IMG/VR virus record: IMGVR_UViG_3300014495_000250
Location: 1-22,425 of that record
Direction: 5' to 3' (one strand)
From: a virus
Length of the DNA: 22,425 nt
A program made the translations under genes and the position numbers. Position 1 is the stretch's first letter, and the number at the start of each line of letters is the position of its first letter. Under the pieces are notes generated by a model. It was not told the origin of the DNA, made no database searches, and saw only the letters and a program-made list of their open reading frames with translations. This document shows, one piece after another, positions 1 through 6,202 of the stretch.

Positions 1-237
1 TCAGTGTTGGGGACCATTCAGGTCAATCCAACGAATCTGCGGACTGGGCGCCGTTTCAATATCTTTTTCTTCGCACAGTTTTTCCAGCAAAACGTAGATG
101 TGGGGCAGATGGCTGGTGGCCATGTCCTCGACGAATGTGCGCGTCATTTCGTCATTGCGGATACGCCGGTACAGCCAGCGCAAGAAAAGGCAAAACTGCA
201 CTAGGGAGGTCAAAGCGAATGTCCCAGTAGGGGTCAA
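1..237 (-). CDS. Small phage protein, unknown function, start uncertain
   Basis: This encodes 78 residues from a TTG start and ends in TGA at the window edge. The second half looks like genuine protein: a basic stretch (LYRRIRNDE), an amphipathic segment (TRTFVEDMATSHLPHIYVLL) and a C-terminal IRWIDLNG. I recall similar small proteins at the end of phage structural operons but cannot name a function. No ribosome site precedes the TTG. An overlapping frame opens with ATG at 250 and reads MRDRIDPYWDIRFDL before running to a stop. That peptide looks like the natural N terminus, so the gene may carry a frameshift near 205-220 and really span 1-250. The frame used here is also open upstream to a stop near 343, without an ATG. 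Confidence 0.5.
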   Translation of the reverse strand: MTPTGTFALTSLVQFCLFLRWLYRRIRNDEMTRTFVEDMATSHLPHIYVLLEKLCEEKDIETAPSPQIRWIDLNGPQH

Positions 238-452
238 TCCGATCGCGCATGATTTTTTGGGAACCGTGATCGTGGCAACAGTGAAATCGCAAGGCGCGGA
301 TTTTTCACTATCCGGAACGAAAAGCAGAAGCGGTCGCGCTCACTGATTTTGTAAATCGATCACATGCGAACGAGAAGACGTGACATGCACCTGTTCGCTG
401 TAAGCTACGCCAAGTGCGCCACCCGTACCGCGCGGTCAATGGGCATCGGCAT

Positions 453-1007
453 TTAGCCGAAAAGTGACGCGATTCCACTACCCAGTCCGACCATGCTACC
501 AACGCCTGCGACGGACGATCCGGTTGACGCTCGTTGTCGTACGCCGAGCAGCTCGGCCGGCACACCCATCGCCTTGCCCAAAAGGTTCGTGTCTACTCCG
601 TACGTTTGTCCTAACGCATTGAGACCCGCCAGTTGTTCCTTGTACTGCTGGTTTGCAAATGCAATTTGGTTTTGTTGCGCCTGAGATGCATCGGTCTGGG
701 CCTGTTCGCGACCGAGCTGTGCCGTCAAATCACCGTATCCGGCGGAGTTATTAGTAGCAGCCATCCGGTTCGCAGCGCGCTCGCGCAGAGCATCGAATGC
801 TGTATTCGAAGCGCCCAAGCTTTGTTGCGTGATTGCCGACTGTTGTTGCGGAGTGTACCCCTGACTATTGAGCAGGCTCTGAATCGTGGGCATTAGCAAG
901 GAGCGGTCCTGCGCGTCTGACTGTCCTTCTTGCGAGATTTGGCTGTTCTGTTGTGCGAGCTGCTGATCGGTGAGATTTCGGGTCGTCTGTTGCGCACCTC
1001 GAGACAT
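453..1007 (-). CDS. Gln-rich virion protein with Gly-rich hydrophobic C terminus (T7 gp14-like ejection protein candidate)
   Basis: This encodes 184 residues from ATG at 1007, chosen over the in-frame TTG at 1022 because a GGAGG lies five bases upstream of the ATG. Residues 1-130 are rich in Gln, Ala and Asn and predicted helical (repeated QQ, AQQN). The last 20 residues are Gly/Ser/Val/Leu-rich and end in SLFG, which suggests a membrane-inserting or helix-packing tail. The protein follows a GNAT-like gene, as T7 gp14 (196 residues, internal core and ejection protein) follows gp13. Its length and position match that role, but I see no diagnostic motif, so the ejection assignment is inferred from context. 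It could equally be a tail-assembly protein. Confidence 0.7.
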   Translation of the reverse strand: MSRGAQQTTRNLTDQQLAQQNSQISQEGQSDAQDRSLLMPTIQSLLNSQGYTPQQQSAITQQSLGASNTAFDALRERAANRMAATNNSAGYGDLTAQLGREQAQTDASQAQQNQIAFANQQYKEQLAGLNALGQTYGVDTNLLGKAMGVPAELLGVRQRASTGSSVAGVGSMVGLGSGIASLFG

Positions 1008-1012
1008 AAGTT

Positions 1013-1017
1013 CCTCC
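1013..1017 (-). promoter_or_regulatory. Shine-Dalgarno site that decides the start at 1007
   Basis: The minus strand reads GGAGG here, five bases before ATG at 1007. It lies inside the reading frame that would start at TTG 1022, so the longer start is unlikely. Confidence 0.7.
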
Positions 1018-1095
1018 GTCAAATGTAGTTTATGAAATGAGCGAATCCGGGGCTTTAAGGTTCGAGGTTGCAGTGCATCCGCACTCCAGTGTCTG

Positions 1096-1536
1096 TCACT
1101 TACCGTTGCGCCTTAGTGCAGAGCAATATGGTGTCCAGGCATCGTCGCGAATCCAGCCCAGCTGTTCCAGCCTTCGGCCAAAGCGTTTGGCGATGCGCGG
1201 TGGCAACCAGGCGTGGGCGTCATCTAGACCTCGCGCTAGCAAATCTCGTTTCGCAGCCTCGTGTAACTCGAGCATACGCGCGTAACGCTCGCGCGGATTT
1301 CCTGCCCCCACTGATGGGACAACAGTGCAATTTTCAGTGTCGTTTTGAACTCCGCCGGCAGCGGCGGGCGCGGCCTCGCGCCCGCCGCGTTCAAGCAGAA
1401 AATACATTTCGCAGGTTAGACGCGCCAACGACGCCATTACTACGCGCCCCGCGTCATCCTCTATAACCACCTTTGAAACGAAAATTGGATCGTGAATGTC
1501 CGGAAACGGGTAGTCGAATCCTTGTCGCGCATGCAT
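1096..1536 (-). CDS. GNAT-like acetyltransferase-fold phage protein, annotated start lost
   Basis: The open frame from ATG at 1536 gives 146 residues, but the frame is open upstream. The 16 codons from 1584 to 1537 encode VKIRPYQECDFQALLG, which looks like the first strand and helix of a GNAT fold. The rest fits too: FVSKVVIEDDAGRVVMASLA resembles strands 2-4, and the C-terminal RRLEQLGWIRDDAWTPY resembles the last GNAT helix and strands. A Gly/Ala-rich insert occupies roughly residues 51-80. Codon 1584-1582 is GTT where a GTG start would be expected, eight bases after the upstream stop. ATG 1536 has no ribosome site. Position before a gp14-like gene suggests T7 gp13, the internal virion protein with a GNAT-like fold. 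Enzyme activity is not implied. Confidence 0.65.
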   Translation of the reverse strand: MHARQGFDYPFPDIHDPIFVSKVVIEDDAGRVVMASLARLTCEMYFLLERGGREAAPAAAGGVQNDTENCTVVPSVGAGNPRERYARMLELHEAAKRDLLARGLDDAHAWLPPRIAKRFGRRLEQLGWIRDDAWTPYCSALRRNGK

Positions 1537-1591
1537 GCCAAGGAGAGCCTGGAAGTCGCATTCTTGGTAGGGCCGTATTTTAACGAGCCGC

Positions 1592-2044
1592 TCAGAAAAT
1601 TCTATGCTGCAGCAAAGGATGCACCCGGGCTATCGCTTCAGCTGCTTCGAAGGTGGTCGCTCCGGGCGCCACGCCATGCTTTGCCAACGCATTTTGCGCG
1701 AGAACTGAAATCGATCGTTGCGCGAGAGGGTGCGGCAGCAACTCAAAATCAGGGTTATCCTGAAGCATCAGGTGAGCGCCCTCGTCTGCCTCCACTAGGG
1801 CGATAATCACCGTCGTGTCATCGATCACCGCAAAATCACTGTCGGGGCGCGCGCCACACATCGTGCTTTCCCGCACTTCAAGCGAAGCTCCGTCGGATTC
1901 AATCCTCGTCGAAATGACGGCGTTGTCTACCGCGGGCGAAGATAGCGCGCCGGGGTGAAGTGCCAGCCAATGAGAATTCGTCAATCTGGCGGCGTGTCGC
2001 TGCCAAGCGCCGAACGTTGTTAAGTAATACGCTTTTCCAGTCAT
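1592..2044 (-). CDS. Phage structural-region protein, unknown function
   Basis: This encodes 150 residues from ATG at 2044. A TTG at 2071 in the same frame would add nine residues. A weak GAG lies about nine bases before the ATG, which is why I prefer it. The protein starts MTGKAYYLTTFGAWQRHAARL and ends with an acidic and then hydrophobic region (EADEGAHLMLQDNPDFELLPHPL) and a helical tail ending HPLLQHRIF. No catalytic motif, signal peptide or membrane segment is visible. It sits 42 bases after the Hint-domain fibre gene and just before the GNAT-like gene, so it is probably co-transcribed and virion-related. I do not recognise the family. Confidence 0.65.
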   Translation of the reverse strand: MTGKAYYLTTFGAWQRHAARLTNSHWLALHPGALSSPAVDNAVISTRIESDGASLEVRESTMCGARPDSDFAVIDDTTVIIALVEADEGAHLMLQDNPDFELLPHPLAQRSISVLAQNALAKHGVAPGATTFEAAEAIARVHPLLQHRIF

Positions 2045-2086
2045 AAAATTTCGCTCGAGACGGCTTACCAATGTTTCGAAGAGTGG

Positions 2087-3103
2087 CTAAGAGCTAAACG
2101 TATAATTGTGCGTCAGGATGGACGCCGCGTGGCGCCCGGCGAAGAATTGATGGGTCGGCTCGCAACCCACCGTTACTTTCTGCGACTCTTCTAGGACCGC
2201 TTCAATCTTTCGTATCGTCACGCGACCAAAACGTCCAACCAAAATGTCCGACAAGCATAAGCGCTCCGCGCGCATTGGCGAACCGTCCGCGAGCGTAAAA
2301 ATATGGTGCGGCGTCACGTCCAGCGATTCCTCGTTTGAGAAATGCAGCCGGATGAAAGTGTCCGCGTGACGCGCTTCCAAACGCACGATGCGCGTCCACG
2401 CTTCGGGCCTAGCCGCGCCAGGACAGCGCAAGTGCTCGCCGGCCTTGCAAGATTCGATGGCGACAGTTCCGCGCTCCTGCGTCAACACCATAGTTCCACT
2501 TCGCAAACAACTCCCGCTGCCACTGCCGGATCCCCCGCCGGTACCGGACGTCGTAGTGGCCGCGATCATCGCTCCTTGGGACAACGGGATGCGCCCTTGC
2601 AAAGCTTGCTGCTGTGCCGCGACGTTCATCTTCGAAGTAAATCCGTTCGCGGGACTTCCAGCGCTGCCCGCAAGTCCACCCACCCACGTAAGTGCCAGCG
2701 CGGAATCATCCCAGTATGGATAGAAATAATAGCTAGTGCCCGCGGTCAATCCGGTCACAGGAAGCGATCCATTTGCCACTGCCGTACTCGTTCCATCCGC
2801 GCGCGCTATCGTAAGCGATGACCATGTCCAAGTAATCGTCGTGGTCGTCGAAACGTACGTGAATGCTCCCGACCAGGTTGGAGGCACCGAGCCTTTCATC
2901 AAAACGCCCGGTTTAGTTGGATCAATACTCCCAGCGGTAATCGCGGCCGTCGCTACGCGCGCATAATTCGCACCATCGGTTATCTGATCATCGAGGCTCC
3001 ATCCCTGGTTCGGTCCCAAAGCAGCCCTGGCGATGCGCTGCAGTGCCTCATACAGTTGCGGATTGGTGCGGCGCAGCGCTTCAATTTGTGGAACGTTCAG
3101 CAT
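2087..3103 (-). CDS. Fibre-like phage protein with C-terminal Hint (bacterial intein-like) domain
   Basis: This encodes 338 residues from ATG at 3103, with AAGGGG about eight bases upstream. Residues 1-60 are helical (NPQLYEALQRIARAALGPNQ), and 75-135 are Thr/Ser-rich beta structure resembling a fibronectin-like fold (LPVTGLTAGTSYYFYPYWD). A Gly/Ser linker at 186-198 leads into a Hint domain at 199-333. C199 begins block A (CLRSGTMVLT), T264-P-H-H267 is the TxxH of block B (LDVTPHHIFTL), and it closes with H332-N333 (ILTHN). No homing endonuclease fits in the 135 residues. Only YTFSS follows N333, and +1 is Tyr rather than Cys, Ser or Thr. That matches A-type bacterial intein-like domains, which cleave and sometimes splice. 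Catalytic activity is inferred from the residues, not shown. Confidence 0.85.
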   Translation of the reverse strand: MLNVPQIEALRRTNPQLYEALQRIARAALGPNQGWSLDDQITDGANYARVATAAITAGSIDPTKPGVLMKGSVPPTWSGAFTYVSTTTTITWTWSSLTIARADGTSTAVANGSLPVTGLTAGTSYYFYPYWDDSALALTWVGGLAGSAGSPANGFTSKMNVAAQQQALQGRIPLSQGAMIAATTTSGTGGGSGSGSGSCLRSGTMVLTQERGTVAIESCKAGEHLRCPGAARPEAWTRIVRLEARHADTFIRLHFSNEESLDVTPHHIFTLADGSPMRAERLCLSDILVGRFGRVTIRKIEAVLEESQKVTVGCEPTHQFFAGRHAASILTHNYTFSS

Positions 3104-3196
3104 GCGACCCCTTTTTCGGTCAATAGCTGCACGACGGTAAAGACTGAATTTGCCGAACCGCTCCGTCTCTCCTCAAAACTAGGGGAACACGGCGCG

Positions 3197-3337
3197 TCAG
3201 TTCATCCCACGCACAACCGCAAAAGGATCCGGTTTGGCCCACGGGACAAGTTTAGTCACCGCAAACCACGCGCCTGGCGCATTGGTTCCGATCCGATACG
3301 AAACCCGTTCTGCCAGCACGTTTGTGAATTGCTCCAT
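3197..3337 (-). pseudogene. Probable C-terminal piece of the tail-nozzle-like protein, separated by an amber codon
   Basis: ATG at 3337 opens 46 codons to a TGA. The peptide (MEQFTNVLAERVSYRIGTNA, then GAWFAVTKLVPW and PDPFAVVRGMN) looks like real protein. It lies in the same frame as the 734-residue gene upstream: after that gene's TAG at 3365-3367 the frame continues TLNAPASRD and then this peptide. No ribosome site precedes the ATG. Endings of the type 'GAWF...DPxxxVRG' are what I recall at the C terminus of short-tailed phage nozzle-like proteins. The best reading is one protein of about 790 residues interrupted by a nonsense codon. Alternatives are a separate small gene or amber readthrough. 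TAG also ends the terminase and scaffold genes, which argues against a recoded genetic code. Confidence 0.5.
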
Positions 3338-3364
3338 ATCGCGCGACGCAGGCGCGTTAAGCGT

Positions 3365-5569
3365 CTAGGCTCCCAGCGCATTCAGCGTGACGCCTCCAGG
3401 CGAAATCGCCGAAAGCGCGAGTGATCCAGCGCCTTGTACGTATCCCGTTAGGTAGGCGAATAAATTTCTTCCGCTCAAGCCGGTAGCGGCAAGAAATGCC
3501 GTGGAATAAAAAGAATTAATGGCTACGCCGTCGTCAGAATATTGCCCTTCGACTGGCGAATAGATTTTTCCGCTCAAATTGTTTGAGCCCAAAAATATCT
3601 GGGCAATACCGTTCGCGCGTTCGATCAACCCACATGAATTCGCCGCGATGATCCAAGGCGCCCATTTGCGTCCACGCTCCGGCGTCGTAAGTACCGCAAC
3701 CAACGGATCCTGAAATCCCTCGGTGTAGTCCAGCACCAATATTGTTGCCGTGCCCATTGGCACGCCCACAAGAATTCGTTTGTGCTGAGCATCGACCTGC
3801 ACCCACAAATTCTGTCCGTACTGCCAGTTGATTGCGTCCCAGGTCGGCTGAATCTTCTGCGACAGCTTCACAGGTTCGCTGCCATCGAAATAATAAAGCC
3901 CCGACCGCCCGGCGATCACAGCCCACTCTTCGCCGACTCCCACGCCGTGCGCCGAAGGCGTTCCCACCTTGTTCGAGATTTCCTCCACCTGCCATAACGC
4001 TGGTTCATTCACGCCGTCCGTCGCAGTCACGTACATGGAACGTTCTTTCACAAGATACAGATTATTTCGTAGCGCAAAAGCGGACCGAATTCCCTGCCCA
4101 TTATTCTCCGCAATGCTCTGGATTCCGGTCACTCCATCGTAGCTCTCGGGCGATTCCGTGGATGATGCACGCACCAGCGACGCATTTTGCGCGGCATTTG
4201 TTGGGAACACCTCAATATTGTCTACAAGAAAAGATTCGCCACTAGGCCCGGGAAGTCCGTCGGCATAGACACGCAACGTCAAATCCGTCGGCAGTGAGGT
4301 CTGCGGAGTGAATAGATCCGCAGTGAATTCGACATAGCTCGTGGCAGCCTGTGCGGCTGTGACGGCAATTCCCTGCCCCACTTGCCCCATAGTCGGGCTG
4401 AAGGCGTTGACGCGCAATGTGCCAGCGCTCAAATTTGCGCTTCGTGGCACGCGAGCCCGCACCGAATAATCCGTGTTGTTGACCAACAGTGGATTTCCCG
4501 AAGCGTCAGCGATGGCATTCTGTGATATGTATCCGCGTTCGACGTTTACCCCATCGGCGGTAATCCGAAACGCATCGCCCCACACTACATTGTTGGGCTC
4601 GCGACTCGCCCCTGCCCCGAACGTTGGATCGAGTGTCCAACCGAGCGGCCGGCCATCGCCCGAAGCATCCCATCCTCCATCGAACGAGGGGTTGCGCCAA
4701 TTATCCATCTTGGCGCGTTCACCCCACCAAAAAAGCCGTTCCACATAAGCCGCCACGCCCACTTGATTCGGTAGCTCAATCAAGCTGAACAGATAATCCA
4801 TGCTGACGCCGCTGAGCAAAATCGTGTCGGTAAAATCCACCTCCAGCGATGCGGCGGTGTTGTCATTAATCGTCATCGTCGCAGGCACTTGATAGAATGT
4901 AGTTCCGCCGCTTCCAGTAAAAGCAAGCAGGCGCCGCACCACATTCGAAGGTCCAGTCGGAATATTCGTAACATTCACCTTCTTACCGCCAGCTGCAGTC
5001 CACGACACGGGCGGTGAGGGCGCTGTCCAATAACCTTGCCGGGTAACAAAAATCACCGAACATTGATGAACGCCCGGCGAAATATTTCCGGGATCAGTTG
5101 CGTCGGCCAGCACGGGCCCCTCAGCCGGGCCGATCTGGCTCACTCGGTCCAAGTACACATCATCGAATTGCCGCGGCATGTCCTGCCCAATTAATCCGTC
5201 GGAAAGTGCGATGTATTCACGACCGAATTGCGTTGTCGAAGACATGAACAGGTTCTGAACCACGCCCGAGGACACGAGCGACAACACACCAGGTGAACTT
5301 TCCTTATAAATGTTTCCGAGTGAGTCCAGCGCCAGGAGCCGCTGTACTAAATTCGTCGTTGCGTATGTTTTCACACCATTGATCTGCGGCGTCCCAGCGA
5401 AAACGGGAAATTGCGCGGCCAATCCAGCGCGGGTTCTCACCCCACCCGGAAAGAATTCCACATCACCAAGTCCAGGAGACATTCCGGCCGGGACGTCTGA
5501 AGGATCGAGCAAAGTCACCCAGGTGCCAAATACGTTCAGCGCCAATGGCGAAAATGATTCAATGGACAT
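3365..5569 (-). CDS. Large tail protein, T7 gp12 / P22 gp10-like nozzle candidate
   Basis: This encodes 734 residues from ATG at 5569, which lacks a clear ribosome site. The N terminus (DVEFFPGGVRTRAGLAAQFP) has the 'deduce a genome-wide profile, correct for given parameters' look of phage tail nozzle proteins. The body is repetitive beta structure: short hydrophobic strands with FYQVPATMTINDN, WGERAKMDNWRNP and LYLVKERSMYVTATDG, suggesting a beta-propeller or platform barrel. There is no signal peptide or membrane segment. With the in-frame piece at 3197-3337 the product would be about 790 residues, close to T7 gp12 (794). It lies downstream of an adaptor-like gene and upstream of fibre and core-like genes, as in T7. 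Nozzle identity is an inference from size, order and style. Confidence 0.6.
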   Translation of the reverse strand: MSIESFSPLALNVFGTWVTLLDPSDVPAGMSPGLGDVEFFPGGVRTRAGLAAQFPVFAGTPQINGVKTYATTNLVQRLLALDSLGNIYKESSPGVLSLVSSGVVQNLFMSSTTQFGREYIALSDGLIGQDMPRQFDDVYLDRVSQIGPAEGPVLADATDPGNISPGVHQCSVIFVTRQGYWTAPSPPVSWTAAGGKKVNVTNIPTGPSNVVRRLLAFTGSGGTTFYQVPATMTINDNTAASLEVDFTDTILLSGVSMDYLFSLIELPNQVGVAAYVERLFWWGERAKMDNWRNPSFDGGWDASGDGRPLGWTLDPTFGAGASREPNNVVWGDAFRITADGVNVERGYISQNAIADASGNPLLVNNTDYSVRARVPRSANLSAGTLRVNAFSPTMGQVGQGIAVTAAQAATSYVEFTADLFTPQTSLPTDLTLRVYADGLPGPSGESFLVDNIEVFPTNAAQNASLVRASSTESPESYDGVTGIQSIAENNGQGIRSAFALRNNLYLVKERSMYVTATDGVNEPALWQVEEISNKVGTPSAHGVGVGEEWAVIAGRSGLYYFDGSEPVKLSQKIQPTWDAINWQYGQNLWVQVDAQHKRILVGVPMGTATILVLDYTEGFQDPLVAVLTTPERGRKWAPWIIAANSCGLIERANGIAQIFLGSNNLSGKIYSPVEGQYSDDGVAINSFYSTAFLAATGLSGRNLFAYLTGYVQGAGSLALSAISPGGVTLNALGA

Positions 5570-5616
5570 GAGATTTTGCGGCGAAGGAGGCTGAAATACA
5601 GACAGTCGCGGGGGCC

Positions 5617-5970
5617 CTACTGCAATTTCTTGAATATTCCGTAGAACGTAATCGTATCCGCGGTAATCGCGGCTGGATAGCCCCCCGTCGCCAACTCTGG
5701 GAATGCCCCCGCGGACGCGCCCTGCTGAAAGATTTTCACCTTATTCGCGTTCATCGTGGCGCCCGGATAGAACACATAGTCATACCCAGCGAGCCCATCC
5801 ATCCATGCCGTACCTTGGATGGGCGGCTGAGCCGAAGCGACAATCGGTACCTGTGAAAGGTCGAGCGTATCTCCGCTGGCGATGTAATTCCCTGAAGCCG
5901 TCACGGTACCGCTAACGTGTACTCGTTTTCCGTCGTCCCATGTGTCCACTATTGAAAATGTGAGTGCCAT
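5617..5970 (-). CDS. Small phage virion protein, unknown function
   Basis: This encodes 117 residues from ATG at 5970, with a strong GGAGG six bases upstream. It is predicted all-beta: MALTFSIVDTWDDGKRVHVS opens alternating strands and ITADTITFYGIFKKLQ closes the chain. There is no Cys, signal peptide or membrane segment. Similar short beta proteins, as I recall them, lie next to capsid or adaptor genes in phage structural operons and may decorate the head or form tail parts. The function is not determined. It is the first gene after the inserted NHL gene and sits 47 bases before the nozzle-like gene, so the two are probably co-transcribed. Confidence 0.75.
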   Translation of the reverse strand: MALTFSIVDTWDDGKRVHVSGTVTASGNYIASGDTLDLSQVPIVASAQPPIQGTAWMDGLAGYDYVFYPGATMNANKVKIFQQGASAGAFPELATGGYPAAITADTITFYGIFKKLQ

Positions 5971-6079
5971 ATTTCCTCCGAACAGCCCGATGTCCTCAAC
6001 CCGTTTCTGGTGTCGTTAATTTCTGATAGCTCTACTGGAATCGTCTCTAGTAGGAAGTGAAATTTCTGCCTATCCGGAC

Positions 6080-6109
6080 TGGCAACCGATTACTCTTCAC
6101 TGCTATGAT
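6080..6109 (+). promoter_or_regulatory. Candidate extended -10 promoter for the NHL gene
   Basis: TATGAT at 6104-6109 matches five of six bases of the -10 consensus and is preceded by TGC, an extended -10 motif. A weak -35 (TGGCAA) lies 18 bases upstream. Transcription would begin near 6116, almost on the TTG at 6119, which favours translation from GTG at 6203 with a leader of about 90 bases. It reads away from the phage operon. Confidence 0.35.
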
Positions 6110-6191
6110 GTTCGATTCTTGACGCAACCCGAATGCCTGCAGTTGAATCCTAAGCGTCGATGTTCACTTCACTTTGAAACAGAAGACAATT

Positions 6192-6198
6192 GGGGGAG
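6192..6198 (+). promoter_or_regulatory. Purine-rich ribosome site supporting GTG start at 6203
   Basis: GGGGGAG ends four bases before GTG at 6203, a slightly short but usable spacing. The TTG at 6119 has no comparable site. Confidence 0.45.
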
Positions 6199-6202
6199 CT
6201 TG

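Noticed and set aside
2342-2821. Plus-strand open frame of 159 codons opposite the Hint-domain gene
   Set aside because: It is a shadow of the fibre/Hint frame, whose motifs and ribosome site make the minus-strand reading secure.
3365-3367. TAG recoded as an amino acid in this phage
   Set aside because: TAG is used as the ordinary stop of the terminase, scaffold-like and 117-residue genes, so the code appears standard.
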